Shown one piece after another: positions 8,261 through 16,967 of a stretch of DNA of 64,000 bases (position 1 is its first letter; every line of letters begins with the position of its first letter). The notes beneath the pieces were generated by a model. That model saw only the letters and a program-made list of their open reading frames with translations, was not told the DNA's origin and searched no databases. Origin of the DNA: DASUPK01 sp963724665 (GTDB lineage Bacteria; Actinomycetota; Thermoleophilia; Solirubrobacterales; 70-9); contig CAVRVH010000012.1 in the NCBI GenBank assembly GCA_963724665.1, forward strand, positions 682,001 to 746,000, given 5' to 3'. A program made the position numbers and the translations under genes.

Positions 8261-8289
8261 TTGACGTGGTCGCGTCCGGAAGGGAGAAT
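8261..8289 (+). promoter_or_regulatory. Candidate promoter of the DUF1326 gene
   Basis: TTGACG (8261-8266) and GAGAAT (8284-8289) are separated by exactly 17 bp, 32 bp before the GTG start at 8321. The -35 box matches five of six consensus bases and the -10 box four. A ribosome site, AAGGAGA (8309-8315), follows. Confidence 0.45.
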
Positions 8290-8320
8290 CGGGTCGCCAA
8301 CAGCGCGGAAGGAGACCAGT

Positions 8321-8923
8321 GTGTCCTGGAGCCTGAAGGGAAGCTACTTCGAGACCTGCTCATGTGACCTCATGTGCCCGTGCAACATGTCCTTCGACCA
8401 CGGCGCGACCTACGACTACTGCCGGGTCACCCTCGTCTTCAACATCAAAGAGGGGGAAATCGAGGGCACCGATGTCAGCGGCCTCAGCGTCGCGGCGATC
8501 GCGGATACGCCGAAGGTCATGACCGAGGGCAACTGGCGCCTGGGCATGTTCATCGACGACCAGGCAAGCGACGAGCAAATGGAAAAGCTCACCGCCGTCT
8601 TCGGGGGCCAGAAAGGGGGTCCGATGGAGGCGATCACTCCGCTCGTTGGCGAGATCCTCGGTGCCGAGCGGGCGTCCTTCGAGGTGGTCGAGGAAGGGCT
8701 GCGCCACAGCGTCAAGATTGGTGACGCGATCGACTTCGAGATCGAGGACATCGTTCCCTTCGGCGTCGAGACCGGGGAGCCGGTGCGGCTCGTCGGGGTG
8801 TTCCATCCAGCCTCGTCGGAGTTCAACGCCGCTGAGGCGAAGCGCTCGAAGATCAGCGCCTTCGGCATCGAGTACGAGGGGAAGACGGGGATCTCGACGT
8901 CTGAATTCGCGTGGGCGGCTTGA
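8321..8923 (+). CDS. DUF1326 domain protein
   Basis: The 200-residue protein begins with the family hallmark SYFETCSCDLMCPCNMSF: four cysteines near the N-terminus, followed by a mixed alpha/beta body (DAIDFEIEDIVPFGVETGEP). The biochemical role of DUF1326 is unknown to me; the CSC/CPC cysteines suggest metal or redox chemistry. The GTG at 8321 is chosen over an in-frame upstream ATG (8261), because AAGGAGA lies just before it and the upstream ATG falls in the candidate promoter. The next gene, convergent, encodes DUF2182; the two families often occur together. Confidence 0.85.
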   Translation: MSWSLKGSYFETCSCDLMCPCNMSFDHGATYDYCRVTLVFNIKEGEIEGTDVSGLSVAAIADTPKVMTEGNWRLGMFIDDQASDEQMEKLTAVFGGQKGGPMEAITPLVGEILGAERASFEVVEEGLRHSVKIGDAIDFEIEDIVPFGVETGEPVRLVGVFHPASSEFNAAEAKRSKISAFGIEYEGKTGISTSEFAWAA

Positions 8924-8943
8924 AGGCCTGACCTGGCCGGACG

Positions 8944-8961
8944 GCTCCGGAGTACTGGAGC
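8944..8961. terminator. Weak hairpin between convergent genes
   Basis: GCTCC (8944-8948) and GGAGC (8957-8961) can pair around an 8-base loop in the 39-bp gap between the DUF1326 and DUF2182 stops. No U-run follows on either strand, so termination is only possible, not shown. Confidence 0.25.
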
Positions 8962-8962
8962 G

Positions 8963-9886
8963 CTAGGGCGCCGGCATCCCGTTCTTGGCGCCGTTCATCC
9001 CGCCGGGGGAAGGCATCTCCTGGTCGTTCATCGATCCGCCGCCGCTCGAGCCTTCGTGCATGCCCATCGAATCCATCGCCCGCGTTGCCGCGGGTGAGTC
9101 CGGCAGGGTGAGTCCCGGGACCTTGTCGGGGACGAAGGCCACCGCGAGCCCGAGGACGACCAACAGGACGGCAACGGAGCGGTTGGCCACCGCCTTCCAT
9201 GGCAGGAGCTTCTCGAGCGCGATCAGGGCCGCGATCAGGACCATCCACCCGATGCTCATCACACCGAGGGCGAAGAGCGCTGCCATCAGGCCCCAGCAGC
9301 AGCCGACGCACCAGCCCCCATGTTCAACGCCCATGCGCAGCGCGCCGGTCCGGCCGGCGCGCCAATGCATGAGCACGAACGTCATCGGATTCCGGCAGTG
9401 CCGGAGGCAGACGTCCTTCAGCGGGGTGAGCTGGTAGATCCCGGCCGCGATGATGATCCCGCCAGCCACGTACGGGCCGCCTCTGTCCCACGCCAGGAAG
9501 CCCAGGTCGAGAGACCGCCCGGTCTCGAAGATCGCGTATGCGAAGAGGCCCGCCGCCGCCCAGGTGAGTAGGTAGCCGCCGACGAAAACCGCGGTGGCGC
9601 CGGCCTGGGTGGGCTGGCCCTTCCGCCGCTTGCCCTCTTCGATGCGCGCATACATGACCACCATCGGCGCGATCGACGGGAACATCATCGCGGCCATCAT
9701 CACCACCCATGCCGTGAGCCAGAAGCCAAGACCGCCGAGATCCGTCCCCGGGCCGGCGTCCATGCCGGCCATCCGGTCCCCCGTCATCGCCCAGGCGATT
9801 GCGGCGAGAAGCAGCAGGCCGAAGATGAGGCCGAGCTGCACCATGCTCGGCAGGCGGGGTACGCGGCGGAGCGTCGCTGACTCCAT
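8963..9886 (-). CDS. DUF2182 metal-binding-type integral membrane protein
   Basis: The 307-residue protein has about seven hydrophobic helices. It carries the family signatures MDAGPGTDLGGLGFW, VVMMAAMMFPS, LTPLKDVCLRHCRNP and GGWCVGCCWGLMA. The tail beyond the last helix is rich in Met, Gly and Ser with a histidine (MGMHEGSSGGGSM), as in copper-handling proteins. Function is unproven; the cysteine clusters and the partner DUF1326 suggest metal transport or redox. The ATG at 9886 is chosen because the frame's upstream extension lacks membrane character and overlaps the DUF2252 gene. A second copy lies at 33992. Confidence 0.83.
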   Translation of the reverse strand: MESATLRRVPRLPSMVQLGLIFGLLLLAAIAWAMTGDRMAGMDAGPGTDLGGLGFWLTAWVVMMAAMMFPSIAPMVVMYARIEEGKRRKGQPTQAGATAVFVGGYLLTWAAAGLFAYAIFETGRSLDLGFLAWDRGGPYVAGGIIIAAGIYQLTPLKDVCLRHCRNPMTFVLMHWRAGRTGALRMGVEHGGWCVGCCWGLMAALFALGVMSIGWMVLIAALIALEKLLPWKAVANRSVAVLLVVLGLAVAFVPDKVPGLTLPDSPAATRAMDSMGMHEGSSGGGSMNDQEMPSPGGMNGAKNGMPAP

Positions 9887-9909
9887 CGGCCTCGACTTTA
9901 TTGCTCTGG

Positions 9910-11307
9910 TCAGGCGCCCGTGTCTGCGGCGAGCCGCCCGCTCGCAACGGCCTCTTTCAAGGCCTGGTAGTCGCGCTCGTTCTGGTCGCCGTAGGCGACG
10001 GAGAACTTCCCGATCGCTCGGTCGAAGGAATCCGAGCTCCCCAGGTAGGCGGCGATTGCGATCCTGTCGCCCGAACGTGCGTGCGCGCGGGCAAGGGTCC
10101 AGCCGCACATCCGCCCCCAGAGCTCCATGCCGGCGTGCGTCATCCCTTCGATGTCGGCGGATCCCTTCCAATCACGGAGCTGCCTGACGTAGTAGTCACG
10201 CTCGTCGCCCAGCCAGGCGAACCGCTCCCAGCCGAGGAAGATGTCGCTGGCCGCCTGCATCAGCCGCTGCCCGGCCACAACCCGCTGGCCGTGGTTCGAG
10301 AACTCGCTCGGTGAGGTGAACTCCTCGATCACGGAGGCATCGGCTTCCTTCACCTGCAGGAACAACGGATCGTCCTGATCGTCGAGTAGCAGCAGGATCC
10401 ACGCCTGGGTGCCCACGCTTCCAACGCCCACCACCTTGCGTGCGACGTGGGCGAACCGGTACTGCTCGACCAGGCTCCGTTCCTCGCCTCGGAGCGTGTC
10501 TCGATAGGAGCGGAGGAATCCGGCCATCGCCTCCAGCACCGCTTCACGGTCAATCCCCTCTTCGAGGTCTTCGACTGGAGTGATCAGCGGCGGCTGGTGA
10601 AGGATCCGGCATTCGCCGTCCACGACCTCGGCGAGCTTCGAGAAAGCCTGCACGCTGTCATGGGCGCGGGCTTTGGTGATCGCCTTCCAGACGGCGGGCG
10701 TCTGGGTTGGGTCAAGGCTCGAGTGGAATCGCGGCAGCATCTCATCCATGTCGAGGTGCGCGTACCAGACCTGGAGCATCGGCACTTGCGCGAACTCGAG
10801 CATCGCCTCCCGATAGGAGCGCACCGCCGCACGCACCACGCTCTTTCGCCCCTTGTCCGCGAACCCGTTGTCGCGCCCGGCGATCTCCAGACTCGCTGCC
10901 AAGCGCTTCACGTCCCATTCCCACGGGCCCGGCGCGGTTTCGTCGAAGTCGTTCACGTCGAAGAAGAGGTGGCGCTCGGGCGAGCCGAAGACTCCGAAGT
11001 TGCATAGGTGGGCATCCCCACAGATCTGCGCCCGAAGCCCCGAGCTCGGTGTGGTGGCCAGATCTGACGCCATCGGCAACGCCGCTCCCCTGTAGTAGCT
11101 GAAAGGCGAGGCCAGCATTCGACCATGGCGGATCGGTACGAGCTCCGGAACGCGGGTCTTCGCCTGCCGCTCCAGCAGATCGACGGGGCCCGTTCGGTCG
11201 GAGGGCGGCTCCCAGACGGCGTGGCTGGAGCGGCTCACTTCGGCGCGAGCTGCCTTGCCGCGAGCCACTCGTTCATTCACCGACGGTCGCTCCATGACCC
11301 GGTTCAT
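9910..11307 (-). CDS. DUF2252 family protein
   Basis: The 465-residue protein shows the DUF2252 signatures: PIRHGRMLASPFSYYRGAA, CGDAHLCNFGVF and FDVNDFDETAPGPWEWDVKR, with GVGSVGTQAWILLL later. The HxxN and NDFD elements recall the catalytic loop and metal site of kinase-like aminoglycoside phosphotransferase folds, but no substrate is established. It lies 23 bp upstream of the DUF2182 gene on the same strand and could be its transcription partner. Confidence 0.85.
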   Translation of the reverse strand: MNRVMERPSVNERVARGKAARAEVSRSSHAVWEPPSDRTGPVDLLERQAKTRVPELVPIRHGRMLASPFSYYRGAALPMASDLATTPSSGLRAQICGDAHLCNFGVFGSPERHLFFDVNDFDETAPGPWEWDVKRLAASLEIAGRDNGFADKGRKSVVRAAVRSYREAMLEFAQVPMLQVWYAHLDMDEMLPRFHSSLDPTQTPAVWKAITKARAHDSVQAFSKLAEVVDGECRILHQPPLITPVEDLEEGIDREAVLEAMAGFLRSYRDTLRGEERSLVEQYRFAHVARKVVGVGSVGTQAWILLLLDDQDDPLFLQVKEADASVIEEFTSPSEFSNHGQRVVAGQRLMQAASDIFLGWERFAWLGDERDYYVRQLRDWKGSADIEGMTHAGMELWGRMCGWTLARAHARSGDRIAIAAYLGSSDSFDRAIGKFSVAYGDQNERDYQALKEAVASGRLAADTGA

Positions 11308-11420
11308 GGTCTCAAGCTACTCGGAGCCCCACCGAACTCACGGCGCGGTCGGAGCCGGAACTGAAGATAACAGGCGAATGCTGTCGGGCGCCCGTCGACG
11401 CAGAGTACGCTCCGCCCATC

Positions 11421-12119
11421 ATGTGCATCCGCTCCAAGGTCCGAGGCGCCCTTCTGGCGACTCTCGTGGTGGTGGCTGCCACGTGCGTCCTGACTCCTAA
11501 CGCCGCGCTGGCGGGGACTCTCGATCAGCAGCAGACCGACTTCAGCGTGGGAACGGGCACCGTTGATTCGGGCGAAACACCCGCCCAGACCTTTACAGCG
11601 GGCCTGAGCGGTGGGATCGACCAGGTAGATCTGCATCTCGAATCCCACGGACCCACTACTCCGCTGACTGTCGAGATTCGAGACACCTCGGGCGGCGACC
11701 CGGGCGCCACGGTGCTCGCCGCCCAGAGCGTTCCGGCCTCCAGCATCCCCGCGACCGCCTCTTGGGTGACGTTCAACTTCGCCACACCGGCACCCGTGAC
11801 GGCGGGAAGCCAGTACGCCGTACTCGCCTACAGCTCGCCCGTCTCGATGACCCAACACTATGACTGGGGGTACGGTGGGGACTCCTACGCGGGTGGGAGG
11901 TTTACCTACACGCTCAGCTCGCCGCCCACGGGGCCCTGGACGACCGGGTCGGCCAATGACCTCGCGTTCAAGACCTACGTGGCGCAACCGAAGGCCGCCA
12001 CCGGCGAGCGCGCGGCGGCGCTCAAGAAGTGCAAGCACAAGCACAGCAAGAAGAAGCGAAGGAAGTGCAGAAAGAGGGCGAAGCTGCTGCCGTTGCGTAT
12101 GACACCTCCGAGCGGGTAG
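11421..12119 (+). CDS. Secreted beta-sandwich protein with Lys/Arg/Cys-rich tail
   Basis: The 232-residue product has a signal peptide ending near NAALAGTLDQ. The beta-rich body (QTFTAGLSGGIDQVDLHLES, LTVEIRDTSGGDPGATVLA) resembles the choice-of-anchor-type domain that often opens Solirubrobacterales exported proteins. The end is highly basic with two cysteines in KKCKHKHSKKKRRKCRKRAK. No enzyme motif is seen. It stands alone between the divergent DUF2252 gene and a candidate terminator. The tail is the notable feature, shared in style with the protein at 7492. Confidence 0.65.
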   Translation: MCIRSKVRGALLATLVVVAATCVLTPNAALAGTLDQQQTDFSVGTGTVDSGETPAQTFTAGLSGGIDQVDLHLESHGPTTPLTVEIRDTSGGDPGATVLAAQSVPASSIPATASWVTFNFATPAPVTAGSQYAVLAYSSPVSMTQHYDWGYGGDSYAGGRFTYTLSSPPTGPWTTGSANDLAFKTYVAQPKAATGERAAALKKCKHKHSKKKRRKCRKRAKLLPLRMTPPSG

Positions 12120-12129
12120 ACACGGTGTA

Positions 12130-12172
12130 GGTAGTTCGGTGGGCGGCTGGCGTCAGCGAACGCCGGACTACC
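12130..12172. terminator. Long hairpin between convergent genes
   Basis: GGTAGTTCGG (12130-12139) pairs with CCGGACTACC (12163-12172) with one G-U pair, enclosing an inner stem GGCGT/ACGCC. It begins 10 bp after the stop of the secreted protein and is followed by CCTTTCT. It is probably a bidirectional terminator facing the convergent gene at 12203. Confidence 0.5.
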
Positions 12173-12202
12173 CCTTTCTGCGACTCGCGCCTCTAGGGGT
12201 GC

Positions 12203-12613
12203 TCAGGCGGTGTGGATGACCGCGATCTCAAGCCCGACGAACACCAAGGCGGTCCCGCAGAGGATCAGGAAGAGGACGCCTCGGCGTCCCGTGGCCGCCA
12301 GCATGATCGAGAGCACCAGCGCAGCGGCGGCGGCAACGCCGCCGGCGATTGCGAAGCCGAGGCCCGCGTCGGCGCGGCGGCTCGAGCCGTCGAAGCAATT
12401 CCCGCTCGACGGCAGAGTCGCCTGACCATGATTCACGTCGTGGCAGGTGGGGAGCGAGGTGTTGTCGCTCGCCCCGGCGATGATCGCTCCGGCCACGAAG
12501 GCGATGACGAGCGCCAGAAGGACGGCCAGGATCCGAAGCGGTACCGCAATGCCGCTGCCGTCAGCGACTGCCCCCGCCGCGGCCTGGTCGTCCGGGGTCA
12601 TCGCTGGATTCAT
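12203..12613 (-). CDS. Small membrane protein, three predicted helices
   Basis: The 136-residue protein has hydrophobic segments at about residues 25-48, 88-108 and 112-133. An extracytoplasmic loop carries two cysteines (SLPTCHDVNHGQATLPSSGN, then C) that could form a disulfide. No family is recognised. It overlaps the end of the upstream TetR gene by 53 bp in another frame; the second ATG at 12601 would reduce this to 41 bp. Co-transcription with the regulator is likely, so it may be part of that regulator's unit. Confidence 0.6.
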   Translation of the reverse strand: MNPAMTPDDQAAAGAVADGSGIAVPLRILAVLLALVIAFVAGAIIAGASDNTSLPTCHDVNHGQATLPSSGNCFDGSSRRADAGLGFAIAGGVAAAAALVLSIMLAATGRRGVLFLILCGTALVFVGLEIAVIHTA

Positions 12614-13220
12614 ACCGCCATCCCAGGACGTCGCTCATCGAGCGCCGCGCCCGGGCGAAGACCTCGGGATCGCGCCAGAGCTGGAAGCCGTAGCTCGCAG
12701 CGGCCGCCAGGGCGTTGAGCTGGAAGGCGACGTCCGCCGGGTCGGTGTCCGTAGGGAGGTCGCCTGCCTCGATCGCCGTCCGCGCCTCGCGCTCCAGCAC
12801 TCCCAGCCAACCGCGCATCGTCTCGGCAACCGCTTCACGCATCGGACCTGGGCGGGCGTCGAACTCGATCGTGGCGGTCGTCAAGAAGCAGCCGCCCGGC
12901 ATCACCTCGCGGCGGTGGTAGTCGAGCCAGCTGTCGCACAGCGCGAGCAGACGCGGTCGGCCCGGCTCCAGGTCCGCGACAGGACCCCAGACCTCGTCCC
13001 GGAAGCTCTGGACAGCGGCCTCGAGCGTGCCGAGCTGCAGCTCCTTCTTGCTGCCGAAGAGGCTGAAGACGCTGCTCTTCCGCATCTTCACGTCATCGGC
13101 GAGTCCGCCGATGGTGAGGCCCTCGAGGCCCTCCACCGAGGCGCGATCCATCGCCGCCTCCGTGACGGCGGCTCGGGTCTCGGCGACTGCTGCTGCGGAT
13201 CGGCGTGGCACCGCCGCCAT
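12561..13220 (-). CDS. TetR family transcriptional regulator
   Basis: The 219-residue protein has an N-terminal helix-turn-helix: GLEGLTIGGLADDVKMRKSS followed by VFSLFGSKKEL, a slightly unusual form of the usual LYRHFxSKEEL. The ligand domain contains the PGGCFLTTATIEFD segment found in YcdC/AcrR-like regulators. It is divergent from an MBL-fold hydrolase with 44 bp between the starts, so that gene is the likely target along with its own operon. The gap holds ATACCGTACG, which resembles TetR half-sites, and a repeat ACCGTACG/ACCGTCCG. Confidence 0.85.
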   Translation of the reverse strand: MAAVPRRSAAAVAETRAAVTEAAMDRASVEGLEGLTIGGLADDVKMRKSSVFSLFGSKKELQLGTLEAAVQSFRDEVWGPVADLEPGRPRLLALCDSWLDYHRREVMPGGCFLTTATIEFDARPGPMREAVAETMRGWLGVLEREARTAIEAGDLPTDTDPADVAFQLNALAAAASYGFQLWRDPEVFARARRSMSDVLGWRYESSDDPGRPGRGGGSR

Positions 13221-13264
13221 GATACCGTACGACCGTCCGAATTAATGGAAGGAGCGAGGAGCAG

Positions 13265-14095
13265 ATGAAGGTCAGGTGGCTGGGCTGGGCGGGCGTCGAG
13301 ATTGAGGCGGACGGCGCGGCGGTCGTGATCGATCCGCTCGCCGACCCTGGTGCGACCTTCGCAGCGCTGGGGGACCGAGCTCGAGAGGTCGAGCTGCCGG
13401 CCGTGGTTGCGCCGGAGGCGCGGGGCACCGCCCTGGCCGGGCTGGTCAGCCACCTCCATCGCGATCACACGGACGCCGGCGCGCTCGCCGCGGCGCTGGC
13501 AGATGATGCGACGGTTCACGAGCCCGCCTGGCCGGGCGGGGGCGACTTCGAGAACCTCGCGCTGGCTCAGGCCAACGCTGAGCTGGAGCAGGCGGGACTG
13601 CGCCGAAAGGCGACCGGGGTCTGGGAGAGCTTCGAGGTCGGGCCGTTCACCCTGACCGCGCTGCCCGCCGTCGACGGGCTCGGCGATCCGCAGGTCTCCT
13701 GGCTGGTCGAGGCCGATGGACAGCGAATTCTCCACCTCGGCGACACGATCTTCCACGGCTACTGGTGGCGGATGGCCCAGCGACATGGTCCGTTCGACGT
13801 CGTCTTCGCCCCGATCAACGGGGCCGTGGTCAACTTTCCTCACCTGCAGCCGCCGAGTCCGCTGGCGGCGGCGATGGAGCCGGAGCAGGCCGCGGTGGCG
13901 GCTGCGTCCCTCGGCGCGGGCACGCTGATTCCGATGCACTACGGCGGATTCGAGATCGACCCCTGGTACTTGCCCGTCGCGGGGCCCATCGAGCGTTTCG
14001 AGGCCGCGACCACCGATCGTCCATACGAGAAGCGCGTGCTCGAGCTGGGCGAGGGCGTCGAGCCAGCAGCGGTTCCATTCCCAGCAACCTCTTAG
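13265..14095 (+). CDS. MBL-fold metal-dependent hydrolase (UlaG-like)
   Basis: The 276-residue protein starts with KVRWLGWAGVEIEADGAAV and has the metallo-beta-lactamase zinc motif HLHRDH (HxHxDH). A downstream metal aspartate lies in HLGDTIFHGYW and a histidine in PMHYGGFE. This is the pattern of the UlaG/RomA-like branch that includes lactonases and phosphodiesterases. The protein is cytoplasmic, with no signal peptide. Ribosome site GGAAGGAG precedes the ATG. The divergent TetR gene at 13220 is its probable regulator. The substrate is unknown. Confidence 0.8.
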   Translation: MKVRWLGWAGVEIEADGAAVVIDPLADPGATFAALGDRAREVELPAVVAPEARGTALAGLVSHLHRDHTDAGALAAALADDATVHEPAWPGGGDFENLALAQANAELEQAGLRRKATGVWESFEVGPFTLTALPAVDGLGDPQVSWLVEADGQRILHLGDTIFHGYWWRMAQRHGPFDVVFAPINGAVVNFPHLQPPSPLAAAMEPEQAAVAAASLGAGTLIPMHYGGFEIDPWYLPVAGPIERFEAATTDRPYEKRVLELGEGVEPAAVPFPATS

Positions 14096-14139
14096 CTTCG
14101 CCACACCTTCCGCTGAGGATCGGCTGGTTTCCTCGGGGC

Positions 14140-14439
14140 ATGGCAGAACACAGTTCCCGGACCGTGGTCGCGATCGCCGCCCTGGCATTGGCGGGGACCG
14201 TGACCCCGGGCGGTCCTCCGCCGCTACCGGTCCTGCCGCCCGAGCGAGTGAGGGCCGTCCGCGGCCGGGTCCTAGGCCCAGCCGCCCTGAGCGTCCCTGT
14301 GCGAGCTCTTGTGCGGTGGCTTCGGCTGTGCTTGGCGCTTCCCGCGATCGGGACGACGCCGCCGAGCCGGTCCGACACACCGGCCCTGCCAACCATCGGC
14401 CGGCCGCGCGATGGTCCCAGGCCGGCGCGCGGCCTCTAA
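14140..14439 (+). CDS. Possible 99-residue exported Pro/Arg-rich protein
   Basis: The 340-bp gap between the MBL hydrolase and the convergent exonuclease holds one forward frame. It starts MAEHSSRTVVAIAALALAGT, which could be a short signal peptide, followed by a Pro/Arg-rich segment. No good Shine-Dalgarno site precedes the ATG, and the composition after residue 30 looks like random GC-rich coding. It overlaps the exonuclease stop by 4 bp. I keep it as a low-confidence candidate; nothing else is seen in the gap. Confidence 0.25.
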   Translation: MAEHSSRTVVAIAALALAGTVTPGGPPPLPVLPPERVRAVRGRVLGPAALSVPVRALVRWLRLCLALPAIGTTPPSRSDTPALPTIGRPRDGPRPARGL

Positions 14440-15299
14440 CGCGCCATGCCTTCGAGCCGCTCGGCCAGCCGGTTCATGCCGCGCGACCGGGCTGCCTTCG
14501 CCGCGCCGCGGTAATCCGTGCGCTTGTCGCGCGGGCGGCCCACCTTCTCGGTGCGCAGCGTCGCCATGTCCTTGAAGGCGAGCAGCAGCTCCCGGTCGCC
14601 GATCAGGGCGGTCCGCAGAGCCGGCCGCGTCTCTCGGATCGCGCCGTCGAGGACCTTCTCCAGCGAGCCGTGCTTGCGGAGCAGCTCCACGGCGGTCTTC
14701 TCGCCGACGCCCTTGGCCCCGGGAATGCCGTCGGAGGGATCGCCTCGCAGAGCGATCAGGTCCGGGACCAGCTTGGGCGGGATCCCGTAGCGCTCCTTCA
14801 CCTCGGCCGGCCCCATCGGCTGACCGCCCTGCTTCCCGGTGCTGACGTAGAGCACCTTGGTCGAGCCGCTGGCGCACTGGAACATGTCCCGGTCGCCCGT
14901 CATCAGCAGGCTCCTGCCGCCGGCCTTCGTTTCCTTCAGCGCGTACGAGTTGAGAACGTCGTCGGCCTCGAGGCTCTCCGAGGCGGCCACCGTCCAGCCG
15001 AAGGCACCGAAGAAGTTGGCCGAGTCCTCCCACTGGGGGCCCAGCTCGTCGGGAAAGGCCGCCTCGCGGTCCGCGTGGTAGGCGGGGAACAGCTCGACCC
15101 GATAGGCGGCGGCATCCGGCCCGAAGCAGAGGACGACCGCGCGCGGGTTGTGCTTCTCGACCTCGCGCAGGATCAGGTTGGCTGTCCCGAGCAGGGCGTT
15201 GACCGGCTTGCCGTTCGGCCCCTTGATCGACTTCGGCAACGCGTAGAACGCGCGAAACAGCATCGACGGAGCATCGACTGCGAGCAGGGGCTTCCGCAC
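14436..15299 (-). CDS. Standalone 5'-3' exonuclease (PolA N-terminal-like, FEN family)
   Basis: The 287-residue protein matches the 5'-nuclease domain of DNA polymerase I without the polymerase. Acidic metal-site motifs are visible in LLAVDAPSMLFRAFYALP, SLEADDVLNSYA and LMTGDRDMFQ. The helix-hairpin-helix segment is DPSDGIPGAKGVGEKTAVEL. Such enzymes remove RNA primers and flaps. The next gene upstream on this strand is PAP2, 10 bp away, with which it may be co-transcribed although the functions are unrelated. Confidence 0.88.
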   Translation of the reverse strand: MRKPLLAVDAPSMLFRAFYALPKSIKGPNGKPVNALLGTANLILREVEKHNPRAVVLCFGPDAAAYRVELFPAYHADREAAFPDELGPQWEDSANFFGAFGWTVAASESLEADDVLNSYALKETKAGGRSLLMTGDRDMFQCASGSTKVLYVSTGKQGGQPMGPAEVKERYGIPPKLVPDLIALRGDPSDGIPGAKGVGEKTAVELLRKHGSLEKVLDGAIRETRPALRTALIGDRELLLAFKDMATLRTEKVGRPRDKRTDYRGAAKAARSRGMNRLAERLEGMAR

Positions 15300-15309
15300 C
15301 CCGCGGAAG

Positions 15310-16317
15310 CTAACGGGATGCGCGCGCCGGCTGGGTGGTGGGGGAGAGCTTCGGCCGCGTCCGAGCCGCCCACCGCTCAGCTCCCCAGTTCACCAGCAGG
15401 ATCGTGGCGGCGGCATAGGTCCAGCCGAGCAGTATGTCGATCAGGTAGTGCTCGCCCAGATAAATCAGTGAGAGCCCCATCCCGATCGGATAGGCGGCGA
15501 GCAGCGGCCGCCAGTGGCGATTGACCCGCGGCCACAGGAAGAGGCAGATCAGCATCGTGTAGCCGGCGTGCAGCGACGGGACGGCGGCCACGTCGTTGCC
15601 CCAATCGGTCCCGCTCTGGAAGAGAGCTCCGGCCTTCGGCACCGGCAGGTTGTTCACCACGGCGTGATTGATGCGGAAGGTGTGGGGCAGATAGCCATGG
15701 CCGCCGGCGAGCCAGGGCGGCGCGGCCGGGAAGACGACGTAGGTGACTAGCCCCAGCGCCGCAAGCAGGACGATGCAGGCCGCGAAGCGATGGAACCACT
15801 GATACCGGTACAGCCAGATCCCCACTGCCACCAGCAGCGTGGCGAAGAAGTGCGAGAACCAGAACGAGAAGGCCAGGTAGTCCAAGAAGTGCAGGTGGCC
15901 CGGCGTGTAGAGCGCGTCCTGCAGCCGGATGGTCGGCACCTGTCCGAGCCCGAGGATCTTGTCGGCGTGGACCGGTGAGGCCCAGTGGATGGCGAAGAGG
16001 TCGCCGTCGGCGATGCCCCGCAGCAGGTCATATGCGAGCAGCGCGGCGATGATCGGCAGCCAGTCCTTGATCAGGCGCCTGACGGTGTGCTGGCCATCGC
16101 CGATCGAGAGGGCCAGCATCAGGCCGACGGTCCAGACGAAGATCCAGTCCTGCGAGTAGGGGAGGCCGATACGTTCGATGGCGACGGCCGTCGCCAGCAG
16201 GTAAATCGCGGGCAGGGCAAGGCGGGCGGCCCAATGGGAGCGCCATCCTCGCTGCGGGTCTCTCTCTCGGTCGATCCCCGGGCCGGTGCGGACCTCGGCG
16301 ACCGCAGTGCTGCTCAT
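15310..16317 (-). CDS. PAP2 superfamily (Aur1/Ipt1-like) membrane phosphatase/phosphotransferase
   Basis: The 335-residue protein has about six membrane helices. It carries the PAP2 catalytic parts: PSLHAGYTML, with the acid-base histidine, and YLGEHYLIDILLGW, with the nucleophile histidine and aspartate. Relatives of this shape act on lipid phosphates or transfer phosphoinositol or phosphoglycans, with the active site facing outward. The substrate cannot be told. It lies 10 bp before the exonuclease gene. The TetR gene upstream ends 56 bp from its start. Confidence 0.8.
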   Translation of the reverse strand: MSSTAVAEVRTGPGIDRERDPQRGWRSHWAARLALPAIYLLATAVAIERIGLPYSQDWIFVWTVGLMLALSIGDGQHTVRRLIKDWLPIIAALLAYDLLRGIADGDLFAIHWASPVHADKILGLGQVPTIRLQDALYTPGHLHFLDYLAFSFWFSHFFATLLVAVGIWLYRYQWFHRFAACIVLLAALGLVTYVVFPAAPPWLAGGHGYLPHTFRINHAVVNNLPVPKAGALFQSGTDWGNDVAAVPSLHAGYTMLICLFLWPRVNRHWRPLLAAYPIGMGLSLIYLGEHYLIDILLGWTYAAATILLVNWGAERWAARTRPKLSPTTQPARASR

Positions 16318-16373
16318 GCCGAAAACCCTAGGCGAAGATGTTCACCGGTTCTTCACATCTATTTCAGGTCTGG

Positions 16374-16967
16374 CTACGACGGGACGCCGAGCAGCGCCGC
16401 CTCGACCTCGCGGAGACGGTCCACGTCGCCGCGGATTCCGACCACGGCGTCGTTGAAGAGGAATGCCTGAGCGAGCTTGACGATCGCGAAGCCGAGCACG
16501 GACGGCTCGACTGGTGGCTCATACGTTCCGGCCTCCGCCTCCTCGGCGATCAGCGTTGTGATCAGCTCGACGATGCGAGGTTGCACGATCCCGCCGCCCG
16601 AGGCGATGATCCGCAGCGAGGCATCCCGCTCCTGGTCGACGAAGGCTCGCAGGGCCGGGGCGTCCGCGAGGGCGCGGTTGAAGCGGTCGAAGGTGTCGAG
16701 TAGGCCGGGCCCTCCCTTGCCCGCGAAGCCGGACCGCGCCTCGACGAGGACAGGGTCCGTCGCGCGGATGATCACCTCGCCCAGCAGCTTCTCCCGGGAG
16801 CCGAACCAGCGGTAGATCGTCGCCCTTCCCAGACCCAGCTCCGAGGCGATCGCCTGCACATCGACTCGCTGGCCGCGCAGGTACCGGTGGAGGCCTGCGT
16901 CGAGCACGTCCTCGCGGCTGGCGGCCGCGGGGCGCCCGCGTTTGGGGCCAGTACTAATTTGAGACAT
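16374..16967 (-). CDS. TetR family regulator, QsdR-like
   Basis: The 197-residue protein starts with GPKRGRPAAASREDVLDAGL. Its helix-turn-helix, VQAIASELGLGRATIYRWFG, matches the QsdR-type TetR group, named after a regulator of quorum-sensing-signal lactonase in Rhodococcus. The ATG at 16967 is chosen over one 30 bp upstream, because the upstream start would lie past the shared promoter. It is divergent from a secreted alpha/beta hydrolase, the probable target, with an inverted repeat between them. Confidence 0.83.
   Translation of the reverse strand: MSQISTGPKRGRPAAASREDVLDAGLHRYLRGQRVDVQAIASELGLGRATIYRWFGSREKLLGEVIIRATDPVLVEARSGFAGKGGPGLLDTFDRFNRALADAPALRAFVDQERDASLRIIASGGGIVQPRIVELITTLIAEEAEAGTYEPPVEPSVLGFAIVKLAQAFLFNDAVVGIRGDVDRLREVEAALLGVPS

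Noticed and set aside
13830..14396. 188-codon minus-strand frame overlapping the MBL gene end
   Set aside because: It is Arg/Pro-rich, overlaps real coding on the other strand and lacks a ribosome site.
16340..16357. PHO-box-like GTTCACC with GTTCTTC
   Set aside because: The spacing does not fit the 11-bp repeat of actinobacterial PhoP boxes, and only one unit matches.
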